DNA from: Salvia splendens
Lineage: Eukaryota > Streptophyta > Magnoliopsida > Lamiales > Lamiaceae
NCBI RefSeq assembly: GCF_004379255.2
Contig: NC_056049.1
Location: 7,812,001 to 7,876,000, forward strand
Reading direction: 5' to 3'
Length of the DNA: 64,000 bases
Position numbers and translations under genes: made by a program. Under the pieces are notes generated by a model. It had not been told where the DNA came from and made no database searches. It saw only the letters and a program-made list of their open reading frames with translations. Below, one piece after another: positions 10,657-21,749 of the stretch; positions within the stretch are counted from its first letter, which is position 1; each line of letters opens with the position of its first letter.

Positions 10657-10896
10657 GGGATATAATCAAATGCAAACTCTATATATTGAACCAACTCTAA
10701 ACTATGATCCGGATCGTTAGAAAATGTCAACGGATGACAAAATAACATCAACAGAAAATATCAACACAGTGTCAACGGTCGACACCGTGTTGACATCAAA
10801 ATCTTGAAATTTTACATTGTGTTGACGTTATGTCAACAACGTGTTGAAAAGTTTGGAGTTTGTACAATATATCGAGTTTGCATTTTATCTTTATCC
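10657..10896. mobile_element. MULE-type MITE
   Basis: A 240-bp element whose ends form an imperfect inverted repeat (GGGATATAATCAAATGCAAA on the left; AAACTC/GAGTTT continue inward). It is flanked by 9-bp repeats TCTAATTCT (10648-10656 and 10897-10905), typical of Mutator-like elements, although the flanks are themselves simple repeats. The body has several GTGTTGAC and GTCAACA motifs in both orientations. Same family as 49853-50115. Confidence 0.65.
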
Positions 10897-10905
10897 TCTA
10901 ATTCT

Positions 10906-11907
10906 AATTTTAATTCTAAGTTTTTAACCGGTCAAGTTACGTCGTGATCGATGCAGATGTACTTATTGGGCTGAGTTATGGATTAGCCTAATTTTTAAAC
11001 AGGCATATGCTCTTAGTGGGCTCAGAAGCCCGGAGATAAAATGATCAACAGCTCCAATCTTCTGGAGTCTATTGTAAGAGCATATTAGTATTTGAATCCA
11101 AATTTAATTCTACAAATAAATCAATAAATTGAGAGTACAAGCACATCAACACAAAAAAAAAAAGCTAACATCTGTAGTTGTAAAAAAAACTAACATCTGT
11201 AGTTGTAAAAACTAATGCAAATTTGTTTTATATCGATTTAGTGGAGTATTACATTTACTGAAAAAATCATTATATACTGAAAAAATATTATAGACAATTG
11301 AGAATTTGTTAAACTAACGATTTGTTATTAAAATCTTAAATTGACAAAACAAACGAAAATTTGACTTAGACTTCTTAATGGGGAATGCAGGCACTATTGG
11401 CATAATTCTTTTAAGGTGTGTCAAGTAACCATAGAACAATAATTATTCATTTATTCTATTGTGACATGTTTCATTATACATATGCATATTGCATGACCCC
11501 CCAAGTTACTCTATGAATTAATGTTGACCTACCACCAACATTTATACTATACCAACAGCAATAACTATTCTCTTGTGATATGTTTCGTTATACATATACA
11601 GATTGTATGATCCCCAATTTACTCTAATAATTAACGTTGACCAACACCCAAATATATGCTACAATACCAAGTTTTTATGTCACTCTAGACATTGATAATA
11701 CATGCGCCCTTTCCTCGGAAATTTCACGCAGAATATAAAATATTAACGGCTATACATTGTCGTGTTGTCATCGTCATTATTATTATTACTATACAATATT
11801 CATATTCAATTTTATTATATTATAATTACTTTTTAGAAAATTCAATTGATGGAGAAATTTTTAAAAAATGTACTTAAAATTACTAACGGCAATACATTAT
11901 CATGTGG
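10906..11907. other. Non-coding stretch with a diverged 113-bp tandem duplication
   Basis: No gene found. Bases 11452-11564 and 11565-11669 are two diverged copies in direct order (shared segments include TATTCT, GTGACATGTTTC/GTGATATGTTTC, GTTATACATAT and GTTGACC). Confidence 0.55.
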
Positions 11908-12129
11908 TCAGAGCATCCACAACCGTGCTCTTGCCCGCGGCACGGTTGTGGGCCCGACCCCACTTTTTCTGCCAGCTCTCTGGCAAGAGCACAACACCCA
12001 CAGCTGTGCTCTTCCGCAAGGACGAGCACAATTAATTTAAAATTCAATTACACAAAAACATTTCCATAATACTAAAATTCATTAAAAAACCACAATAAAT
12101 ATTACAAATTACAAATAAAATAAAAAAGA

Positions 12130-12252
12130 CATAATTAAAATCCTAAAAATTAAAAATTACATAATTAAAATCCTAAAAATTAAAAATTACATAATTAAAA
12201 TACTAAAAATTAAAATTTACATAATTAAACTCCTAAAAATTAAAAATTACAT
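12130..12252. repeat. 30-bp A/T-rich tandem repeat in Harbinger 3' region
   Basis: About four copies of a unit built from ACATAATTAAAATCC and TAAAAATTAAAAATT. The equivalent repeat in the other Harbinger element is at about 5275-5358. Confidence 0.85.
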
Positions 12253-12281
12253 GATTATTGGCTAATATTACCCGAGGAAGA

Positions 12282-13083
12282 CTACGCATCCGGCGGCACC
12301 AACCTCAATTGTTTTTTGAGACCCAATATCATGTCCTCGTGCGTTTGAAGTTGCGTGGGGGTCATAGTTGACCTATCGGCCATATTGAGTTGGGCCAAAA
12401 GGGCCCACAACGAGTTGTTCGGGGGTGGAGGTGGAACATAGGGTGCGGGTTCGGGGGCAGGGGCCGATGGAGTCACGGAGCGCCGGCGGTCGGCCGCCGC
12501 CTTCTTCCTTCCTTGCGGTCGGCGTTGGGAACCGCTTGGTCCGGCGTCGGGGCTACCCAAGTTAGCTCCGGCGAGTTAGCTAGCCACTTCTTCGGAGCCG
12601 GAGTCGGATAGGGATACCGACCTTGACCGTTTGGAGGAGCCGCTCGAGGAGGATGTTACGCCTCCCATATACCTCGGGTGGAACCGCGTTTCCTGCCAAA
12701 CGTTGAGGTACTTGAAAGACTTACCGTTTAAGGATTGGTAGGTGCTCAGCGCGGCAGTGATGATGTCGACCTCACTCCGGCCGCTCCCGGCATTCCGCGA
12801 CTCCTGGAGGAAATAGCCATTGAACTTGCCAATTTCTTCGTTGGCTCGGCCGATGCAGTTGCGCACCATACTCTTGTTGCGCTCGATCGTTCCCGGCGGC
12901 CGGTTTGCATTGTACCGGCGAGAGACGCGCCACCAAAAGTGATCGCCGGATTGGTTCGTGCCAACCGCCGCATCTTCGGAGATTTCGAAGTACGCCTTGA
13001 ACAATTTTTCCATCTCCGTCGGAGTGTTCGGTGTTCGGACACCGCTACGAGTAGGAGCCGGCGGAGTTTGGGAGGGGGCGATC
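12282..13083 (-). pseudogene. Harbinger ORF1, 3' portion (split gene, one stop)
   Basis: The C-terminal three quarters of the ORF1 protein described at 4194-5192. It includes the segment EKLFKAYFEISEDAAVGTN, the FWWRVSRRYNANRP block that is broken in the other copy, ERNKSMVRN, a Ser-rich stretch and the basic QGRRPQ/RKK-type region, ending VPPDA. TAA at 12576-12578 interrupts the frame between EEVAS and the GSPDAGPSG segment; the other copy has a glutamine codon there. The N-terminal portion lies 25.6 kb away at 38658-38868, on the far side of the retroelement inserted at CGATC. The frame is consistent across the insertion when one copy of the duplication is ignored. Confidence 0.75.
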
Positions 13084-13383
13084 TGTCACGACCGCACTTT
13101 GCTAATGATAGCAAAGACGGGAAATCCGTGACTAATAAGTGGAATTAACGAAAAGAGGAAAGAACTCAAGGGACTTGCCGAAAGGCCAATCAATTGATAC
13201 CACAATTTAGAAGCCAAGTATTTGATTACAAGATCTCAAGATAGAATCATTCACCATAGCAACTAAATCAGAGTTCGAAGGTGAGACTATAAGATTCTCA
13301 CTTAACAAAAATATATATATGCAGCGGAAAAGAGGTCCCTATTAAACGACTTCGTGTATGAAGACACGAATCGTCGAGAAATC

Positions 13384-15923
13384 TGAAGTCTTTGCAGTTC
13401 TTAGTGTGTTTTTTTTGTTGTGCATGCAGGGAAAAACCAATGCAATTGCTCGGTCAATACACCGCGCTTCTTGAATCCACTGGATCACTAGGTCCAGGAA
13501 CTCAAGGAACACAGAGTATTTTTGTCGTTGAACACACTCGACTCTCCTTCAAAAATTAATCCCTCAACCCAAATTTACTATTAAATTAGTATAGGGAAGT
13601 GGGGTCGATCCCACGAAGATGGGTTCGTGAAGTAGTGTTTAGAGACTCTGGAAACAAGCGGCTGCTGCCACGCAAAAGGGTTGAGGCTTAAACTACCACT
13701 AGACCTAGACACGGAATTTAAATGCTAGACCTAGGACACCGAACACTTATCAAATCAGACATCATCACCGAAAGAAACAATTACTCACTAGACCGTGTAA
13801 ATGACTAACTAAATATGACTAGGCAGAGAGAATTAAAAAGTAGGGACCATGGCATTCAAATAAAGCAAGTACGGTAAAAGCTGCAACTAACAAACTCATG
13901 CAGTTTCCTAACCAGCTCGGAAATGTAAATGAAGAAAACAGAGCACACTCCTAGATTCGAACAGAATATAGAAATCGGGACGCCGGAAACTTGCTACGAA
14001 TCGGAAGTACATCAGATCTACATAAACTAAACGAGATGAAACGAAAACTCGTAAGCTAGGCATAAAATTAAACCAACACGACTCAGATTCACGTCGAATG
14101 CTTAATCCACTCCGGATCCAAGCCATCCGAACTCAACACCCAGCACAATCAACTCCGTAGCTCCGATTCTCACAGATCTGCTCAAATCAACTCCAAATAC
14201 CAACAATCACAGACAATCCTACAACATCAACAAGTAAAAAAACGATTCATCCACAAACAAACTCCATTCTCCCAGATCCAACCTCGAACCTGCAATAATC
14301 CAGAAAACAACCTCGAAAACAACCAACTCCAACAACCCAACTCAGAATTCAAGTAAACATAATCAACAAACATAGATCCACACAATCGGCATAAGCGAAA
14401 ACGAAACTTGCATAAAAACAGTGAAATATCCAGAAAACAAAGAGGTCCGAGCTTCGAACAGCGAAGCTCGGTGAATGCAGCAGAAACGAAAATAGAAAAT
14501 AAATTGTTTCTTCGCCCTCAAGAAGGACGGTGTTACAACCAGATCGAAAAGTATGTAAGCTAGAAGTGAACCCCAAGAACGCCCTGAACTTCCCACGAAA
14601 GAACCCAAGTGTGTGAAAAAGTGAACTAAGCTACAGGCTGTTGGCGAGGTCTCCAACCGAGAAGATCCCTCCAGCGTGCATGCTTCTCCCTTTTATAGAC
14701 GCGGACATAACCTTCTAGAGTCTTCGTAGAAATCTCTATTCTACCCTTCAACTCCGAGGCTTCCCCCGTCGAGCAATTTTTCCGCATAATGTCCACTTTT
14801 TCGCCTTCTTCCTAGGTCCATGCAACTGTCTCCCTCCTTTGCTGGACCTGGCGAAAATCTTCACACACCTGGCTTAAAACGTGTGTTAGACCCAGAAATT
14901 TCACGAATTAAAGCCCTAGACCTATGCATGAAACTAGCCTTATTAAACTGCTCACACTTAAACCATGCTTGTCCTCAAGTATGAAAGACAAGAAAATGAA
15001 ATAAGGCGAATTTCAATGCACGGTTCCCAAGAACGACTCTACAAACAAGATCTAACAAAAACAAAAACCTAGACCTAGAAAACTTACAGACTCGGAAAAG
15101 AAAATAACACACAAAGAACACAAAACACACACATAAACATGCACTAGTTTCAACTTTTAGGCGACTACCCCCACAAGCTTAAGTTCTCTCTGATCGTCTA
15201 CAGTCTCCAAATCCTCCTTCTTCCTTCGTCAACCCAAACAGTTCGTCAGTTTGTCAAGAAACCTATGGATTTCCTAGCGGTTAGGTTCGCTCGATCACTC
15301 GTTCCTCACCAGGGACGTTAGGATCGATTCACTCTTAAGTCAATGACACACCACTGATGCGTTGGGTTATGAGAGTTTCTCCTTTTTATCATCTCCCCTC
15401 TTTTCTGGGTCAGGCAAATATTTCCTCGGTCAGGTAAGTTTTACTTCCTGCCCTTAGATAATTAAGCTTCTTTTTCCTCTTTTTATTTTCCCCCTGGACT
15501 TCGTCCAGCTTATACCACCAGTTTTTTCCCTGGACTTCGTCCAGCTTATACCTCCTTTTCTCTTTTTTCCCCCGGACTTCGTCCAGCTTATACCTCATTT
15601 TCTCTTTTTTTCCCTTTATACTCTACTCCCTAAGCATCAAGTGACTGCCCATTTTTTACTAGTTAGCTCAAAGTGTTTAGGCTTATAACTCTCTTTATAG
15701 TAAGGTTGCACAGCTAGGTCATCTAAGGTATCTTCTATCGTCCTCACTTCATCCAAACCGCTTTTAGTTTATTAAGGAAGATGGCATCAAAGTTGACGTG
15801 TATCCTATCTTCAATCGCTCTTACTAAGGGAATGTTTCTGCCTTATTATATCCACTAGCTCATGCAACACGTTACACACAGACAAAACTAAAAAAACTAT
15901 AAGACTCACAGTCACAAACTGCA
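13384..15923 (-). repeat. 3' LTR of the Athila-like element (full length)
   Basis: About 2.54 kb with TG...CA ends (plus strand TGAAGTCTTTGC... to ...CACAAACTGCA), immediately followed by a strong polypurine tract. Bases 13384-15256 align with the right LTR. The remaining about 670 bp (15257-15923) has no counterpart on the right because that LTR is truncated. Reading frames at 13908-14656 are shadows inside the LTR. Confidence 0.75.
15482..15600. repeat. Three copies of a CTGGACTTCGTCCAG hairpin in the LTR
   Basis: Three tandem units, each with a short palindrome (GGAC-TTC-GTCC) followed by CTTATACC and separated by pyrimidine-rich spacers. In the element's orientation they lie near the start of the LTR (U3), where regulatory repeats are common. 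Role unknown. Confidence 0.7.
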
Positions 15924-15945
15924 CCTATTCCCTCCCCCTCCCACT
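15924..15945 (-). other. Polypurine tract of the Athila-like element
   Basis: On the minus strand it reads GTGGGAGGGGGAGGGAATAG, directly before an LTR beginning TGCAGTTTGTG. Such a tract primes plus-strand DNA synthesis. Confidence 0.75.
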
Positions 15946-16296
15946 TCACTCAAGCTTGTCCCCAAGCTATCCTAGTGAAGGGGGGAAATAGGGAAGTACA
16001 AACATATAAAACAGAACACCGAACAAACAAACAACGTGCCAAAACAACAACTTCTCACACTTAGACCGTACACCGGGCTAAGTGGGAGAAAGCACAACAA
16101 CCAAAACCAAACATGCAAAACAGCTCAACCCCTTATCACACTTAGACCAGAAATTGGGCTAAGTGTGGAAAGTAGCAACACATATGTACAGAACAAGCAT
16201 GCTGGCACAGAACATTAAAACAAACAAAAAAAAAATCAGAAACAAAAAGCAATAAAAGAGGAAAAGTAAAAGTTACATGGGTTGGGGAAATTAATT
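15946..16296. other. Untranslated region between the extra ORF and the polypurine tract
   Basis: Non-coding. It has two similar segments around CACACTTAGACC and GGGCTAAGTG (about 16055-16086 and 16137-16168), an imperfect duplication of about 80 bp. Confidence 0.5.
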
Positions 16297-16415
16297 CGGG
16301 GTCTGGCCCCCTCGGGAGCCAGACTTGGGCGGCACGGCCTGTTGGGTAACTTTAGCTTTCTTTCTTGCCGGTGATTCCGGCTTCTCCTTCCTTTCGTCAG
16401 TCTGGGAGAATCTGC

Positions 16416-17312
16416 CTACTCAGGTGCTGTGGCCTCTCGACCCAGCATGTCCTCCTCCGTCTGCTGGACGGTTTCATCTATCTCATCAAGCAGACTCCGA
16501 CGAGCCTGCCTCCTTGCTTCCCTTGCTTCCCTTGCGTTTACCGGTGAACCGGTCTCATCGGGGACATCAGTCAGATCCACCATTAGGGTCATCCCGTCGT
16601 TGACTGGTTCCTGTGCCTCGCCAGATGCGAGGTCAACTTTCTTCTCAATCAATGGGGTTGCCCCCTCGATGTAAATAGGGGTTTCTACCCCAACCGGACT
16701 TCTCTTAACAAATTGGGCTTCGGCGCCCTCAACCATTCCTGGGGTTTCCCCCTCGACGAACTCCTCTGAAACAGGGGTTTTCCCCTCTGTAAACTCTTTC
16801 AAAACAATGGTTTCCCCCTGTGTACGACTATCAGTAACAGTAGAAAAATCCACCCCCACAGATTCAGGCAGGGTGTTTCTCTCAACAAAATCCACGGCGG
16901 CAAACACATGATTTACCTCCTCAGTGACAGAGCCTAACCTAGGCTCACTTACGGCCAACAACTCCAACCCCACAGTCAGATCTACTTCTTCTTCGCGAGT
17001 GTCTGCGGCGGTTGGTTCTTGAACAGTGACGGCTTCTTCTGGTACAGCGGTGGTGGGTTCTGCGGCAGCCACCGGTTTGGGTGTTGAGACCCCTGAAGTT
17101 TCTGGTTGTGATACGGCAGATGTAGAAACGGCTGGTGCAGATTTTCCCATTACTGCCGTGAACATGGCAAACGCCTCCATCGCCTTTTCTGGCGCCCCAA
17201 ATTTTTGCAGAATATCCGCCATATACGCCGCCGCACTTGAATCGGCGGATCCTGAAGTGTTTCCGGTACTCCGCTTGTTATCCATGAAGAATTCTGTAGA
17301 AATCTTTGACAA
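16416..17312 (-). CDS. Extra ORF downstream of pol in the Athila-like element (unknown function)
   Basis: A 298-residue frame after the integrase gene and before the polypurine tract, the position occupied by env-like or other extra ORFs in Athila-type elements. I do not recognise a domain. The start could be the first ATG (17312) or the ATG at 17282 (MDNKRSTGN), which is followed by an Ala/Met-rich segment (AEAF-like, near MEAFAMFTAVMG). Most of the remainder is Thr/Val/Glu/Pro-rich and acidic, with repeated EGETP/EGKTP motifs, and a basic REAREARRQARRS segment lies near the end. No clear signal peptide or membrane helix is visible, so an envelope role has no support. After the stop a shifted frame continues to about 16297 with a basic KKAKV stretch, which suggests a late frameshift. 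Confidence 0.5.
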   Translation of the reverse strand: MSKISTEFFMDNKRSTGNTSGSADSSAAAYMADILQKFGAPEKAMEAFAMFTAVMGKSAPAVSTSAVSQPETSGVSTPKPVAAAEPTTAVPEEAVTVQEPTAADTREEEVDLTVGLELLAVSEPRLGSVTEEVNHVFAAVDFVERNTLPESVGVDFSTVTDSRTQGETIVLKEFTEGKTPVSEEFVEGETPGMVEGAEAQFVKRSPVGVETPIYIEGATPLIEKKVDLASGEAQEPVNDGMTLMVDLTDVPDETGSPVNAREAREARRQARRSLLDEIDETVQQTEEDMLGREATAPE

Positions 17313-17823
17313 AAACTTGGACAGAAATTTCTTTGATTAGGGTTAGAGAAAGAAAACCTAGAGAGAAATTTTGTATGTAGAGAGAGAGTGAGTAAGGAAA
17401 AATGAAAAGAGAACACGGTTATCAACCGATAGGTATGAAAGAGGACGGTTTGCAGGCGGTTGCAGATATGACGCAAGCGACCGTACGCCTTCCCATAAAG
17501 GTGTCCTTTGAAATTCGAACCGGTGCCAACTCCCCCTCAAAAATTTTGCTTCTCAACTCCTTGCCCTAGCAAATTCCTTCTGCAAAACTGTACTTTGGAA
17601 AAAACATTAAAAAAACAGTATCAAAAACATTCCTAAAGAGTCAGGCATTTCGAAAATATTTTTGGAAGATTATTTTTTTTCTGTTTTGTTTGGGTTTTTC
17701 TTGATTTACGAAAAACGATTAAATATTTACAAATTTCTTTCAAGTGTTCTCAAGATTCCCCGGGTCAGGGTATAAAAACTTTTCAGTCACTCGACCCAGG
17801 AAATCTTTAAGAACACTTCCTTC
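17313..17823. other. Spacer between integrase and the extra ORF
   Basis: No coding signal. It may contain a splice acceptor for a subgenomic transcript of the extra ORF, as in other elements with a 3' ORF, but I cannot identify one with confidence. Confidence 0.4.
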
Positions 17824-19320
17824 CTAGACCCGTTTGCGGATATCAAGAAATGCGTGTAGCGGCACTTCGTCCACTACACACATCTCCGAGGCATCCCTAA
17901 ACACCTTCAGACGATGACCATTGACAAGGAAGGGAGTAGAGTTTGAAGAACTTCCCTGGATCTGTACTGCTCCATTTGCACGCAGACTCACAACAGTGTA
18001 TGGCCCAATCCATTTGGACTTTAACTTTCCGGGCATTAACTTTAGCCGGGACTGGAACAGGAGAACCTTCTGCCCAACTTGCAGTTCCTTGGTCCGGAGA
18101 TTTTTATCATGCCACAACTTGGTCTTTTCCTTGTACCACATTGCTGACTCGTAAGACTCAAGTCGAAATTCTTCCAACTCCTGGAGATACAGTTTCCTCT
18201 CTCCCTCACAAGCTTGAGGATTCATATTAATCTCCTTGACCGCCCAGTATGCCCTGTGCTCAATTTCCACCGGCAAGTGACACATCTTGCCGAATACTAA
18301 CCTGTAAGGAGACATTCCAACGGGCGTTTTATATGTTGTTCTATATGCCCATAATGCAACATCAATTCTCTTGCTCCAGTCTTTCCTCGATGGATTCACC
18401 GTCTTTTCCAGGATCGCCTTGATTTCTCTGTTTGATATTTCTGCTTGGCCGTTGGACTGAGGATGATATGGTGTGGAAAGGCGATGGTGAACTCTGTACT
18501 TTCTCATTAGAGCTTCAATAGTCCGGTTGCAGAAATGCCTCCCATTGTCAGATATTATAGCTCTGGGCACTCCGTACCTGTTGAAAATATTAGCTCTAAG
18601 GAACTTCGCTACCTCTTTAGCTTCACACGATGTGGTTGCTTTTGCCTCTATCCACTTCGAAACATAATCCACTGCCACAAGTATGTAGGTGTTCCCGTAT
18701 GAAGACGGAAATGGACCCATGAAGTCCATCCCCCAGACATCGAAGATCTCACATACAATTATCGGAACTTGTGGCATTTCGTCTTTCCTGGAGATTCCCC
18801 CGGTCTGTTGACACCTCACACAGTTCTGACAGAATTCAAAAGCATCCTTATTCAACGTAGGCCAGTAAAACCCACTGTCCAACACCTTCCTTGCGGTCTT
18901 CCTAGGTCCAAAGTGACCTCCACACGGTAGGGCATGGCAATGATTCAGCACGTCCCTCTGTTCCCACTCTGGGATACACCTCCGGATTACTTGATCGGCT
19001 CCCATTCGCCACAAATACGGGTCATCCCAGAAATAGTACTTAGCCTCGCTCTTCAATTTCATCTTCTGGGCCCGGGAGATTAGTTGGGAACTGGCCACCT
19101 CTCCAATGACTAAGTAATTTGCCAGGTCCGCGAACCATGGCTCAGTATTTGTCTGACATTTCCCTTTCTCGGTATCCCCTGGACCTATTAATGCCATGAG
19201 CTTTTCCCAATTGATGGGTCTAGGAAATTCTTCTAGATAATACAAATGTTCCTTGGGGAATGCATCTGGAATTGCTTCCCCAGTCTCCCCTTGAAAAATA
19301 CGACTTAGGTGGTCAGCCAC
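17824..19320 (-). pseudogene. Athila-like integrase
   Basis: Integrase inserts the reverse-transcribed DNA into the host genome. This part of pol is 498 residues, open throughout. It has the ADHLSR linker (residues 2-7), an HHCC zinc finger (His about 127-136, Cys 164/167 within CQNCVRC), and a DD35E catalytic core: Asp199 (GMDFMGP), Asp258 (ISDNGRHF) and Glu294 (NGQAEISN). A C-terminal region includes WIGPYTV and NGHRLK, the usual GPY/F-type module. It is separated from RT/RNase H only by the in-frame TGA at 19333-19335, so it would not be translated from the normal polyprotein start. Confidence 0.85.
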
Positions 19321-19332
19321 CTTGTTCTCAGT

Positions 19333-20637
19333 TCATTTCTTGTCCTTAACTTCCCAATCAAATTCTTGTAAAAGTAATACCCAACGGATTAATCTTGGTT
19401 TAGACTCCTTCTTCACCAGCAAGTACTTAATAGCTGCGTGGTCTGTGAAAACGATCACCTTCGACCCCAGCAAGTACGGGCGAAATTTCTCAAATGAGTA
19501 TACTACCGCCAGCATTTCTTTTTCGGTGGTGTCATAATTCTTCTGAGCTTGATTCAGTGTTTTGGATGCATAAAAGATCACATAACTTTTTCCATTAATT
19601 CTTTGACCTAGCACCGCTCCCACGGAATAATCGCTTGCGTCACACATAATTTCAAATGGTAGATTCCAGTCGGGCGCGCTAACAATGGGGGCAGATACTA
19701 GTCTATCTTTCAACAACTGAAAAGCCTTTTTGCACTCCTCATCGAACACAAACTCCACGTCGTTATGCAATAAGTGAGTGAGTGGTTGCGCAATCTTTGC
19801 GAAATCCTTTATAAACCTCCTATAAAATCCTGTATGCCCTAGGAATCCTCTTACCTCTTTCTGATTCGTCGGGTAAGACAGTTTTGAGATGGCATTGATT
19901 TTTGCTTGATCTACCTGTATGTCTCTTTCCGATACCACATGTCCTAGGACAATTCCTTCAGGGACCATAAAGTGGCATTTCTCGAAATTCAAAACCAAAT
20001 GCTTTTCCTGGCACCTCCTCAGCACTATATCCAAACTCGCCAAACACGAGTCAAATGAATTCCCGTACACCGTGAAGTCGTCCATGAAAATCTCAATGCA
20101 ATCCTCTAGGAGATCCGAGAAAATACTCATCATACACCGCTGAAAAGTCCCTGGTGCATTGCAGAGACCAAACGGCATCCTCCTATAAGTATACGTTCCA
20201 AAGGGACACGTGAAAGTTGTCTTCTCTTGATCCTCGGGATCCACATAGATTTGAAAATACCCACTATATCCGTCCAGGAAACAGAAATATTGCTTACCCG
20301 CCAGTCTCTCCAACATCTGGTCAATGAAAGGTAACGGGAAGTGATCCTTCTTAGTAGCCTCGTTCAGCTTCCGGTAGTCGATACACATCCTCCACTCAGT
20401 AACAAGTCGAGTGGGGACTAACTCATTCTTATCGTTCTTAACTACCTGTATTCCTGACTTCTTTGGTACCATATGTACGGGACTAACCCATTCACTGTCT
20501 GGTATGGAATATATGATTCCTAGGGATAGCAGCTTCAATATTTCCTTTAGCACTTCTTCCCTCATGTTCGGATTCAACTTGCGTTGCGGATCCCTCAGGC
20601 CTTTGCTCCTTCTTCTAAACGAATGTGATGCATGCAC
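19333..20637 (-). pseudogene. Athila-like reverse transcriptase and RNase H
   Basis: A 434-codon frame with the Ty3-type RT blocks in order: LDGYSGY (residues 121-127), MPFGLCNAP (154-162), the catalytic FMDD (184-187) and LGHVVSE, then RNase H with [20 protein letters not shown] and [10 protein letters not shown]. It ends in a TGA at 19333-19335 where the polyprotein should continue into the ADHLSR linker. The upstream junction with the protease frame (around 20600-20630) is a frameshift. The enzyme motifs are intact but the polyprotein is broken. Confidence 0.85.
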
Positions 20638-21749
20638 ATATCTGGACTGATTCCAACCAAGTCAGAGAGCGTCCACCCAATGGCTTTCTTGTTTCTCCTG
20701 ATTACATTCAGCAGTTCCTCTTCTTGTCCCTTGATCAAGCTGCTGTTAATAATCACCGGGAAGTTTTCGCCCTCCTCCAGATAAGCATACTTGAGTCCAG
20801 GTGGAAGTGTTTTCAATTCTTTCTTGGGAACATTTTTTTCCTGGGGCAAGGGATTTTTTTCTGTTGTCATTCCTTTCTTAGACTCAGTAGAACTGTTCAT
20901 GCTCGCCACATAAGGTGTCTTCCTTGACCTAGCTAGCTCCGGATTTGCACAGAATTCTAGGATTGTTTCCGCTAGTTCCTCATCTGATAACTCATTTGTG
21001 TTCATTGCTTGACACCAACTGGCTACTTCTCTATCAATGGCATGACTCATCTCAGAATTCTCGATCTGTTCCTGCATTAACTCTGTCTCAAGATATTCCT
21101 GGACCAAGGGGTTAATAACATCTATAGCATGCAAATTTTCAACGTCAAGAGGTCTTTTCATTACCTCATCTATGCTGAATGTATATTTCTCCCCATTGTA
21201 ATCAAGGCAGATAGTACCGTCAAAAACATCAATGATGGTTTTAGCGGTGCGTAAGAAAGGTCTCCCTAGAAGTACTCCGCCAGACTCTGCAGACTCATCA
21301 TCACTCATCCTAATCACATGGAAATCAGCTGGGTACAAGAAATCATGTACCTTTACTATCACATTCTCAAGCACACCTTCAGGACAAATGCATGACCTGT
21401 CTGCCAATTGGATCACAACTCTCGTGTCCACCATGCCTACCCCTACTAACTTCTTGTATATAGACAGTGGTAACACATTTATCGACGCACCCAAATCACA
21501 CATAGCATGCTCGATTTTCACGTCACCAATAGAGATGGGTAAGGTAAACATACCTGGATCATTGCATTTCGAAGGCATCCTCCGCTTTTGAATCACTGCC
21601 GAGACATTCTCGCCTATCAAAATTTTCCCACTGGGTCTAGCCTTTCCAGCTATAAATTCCTTGATGAACTTGCTAAACACCGGCAATTTCAAGACTTGCA
21701 GGAATGGTAGATTAATATCTAGTTTCCCAAAGATGTCCATGAAATACAC
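20595..21749 (-). pseudogene. Athila-like protease and linker region
   Basis: Encodes the aspartic protease, which cuts the polyprotein. The active-site motif is CDLGASINVLP (DLGA at residues 85-88), the variant usual in Athila/Tat elements in place of DTGA/DSGA, with LGRPFL downstream. The frame opens with a KLDINLPF segment in a different frame from the end of gag (overlap at 21719-21749). It ends after RLEEGAKA, again out of frame with RT. Both junctions look like indel mutations rather than programmed shifts, but I cannot exclude the latter for gag. Confidence 0.75.

Noticed and set aside
13908..14656. Minus-strand frames in the Athila LTR (also 24489-25236)
   Set aside because: Present in both LTRs, no domain, inside non-coding LTR sequence.
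16325..16674. Plus-strand frames opposite the extra ORF
   Set aside because: Shadows of the minus-strand ORF; no plus-strand start context or domain.
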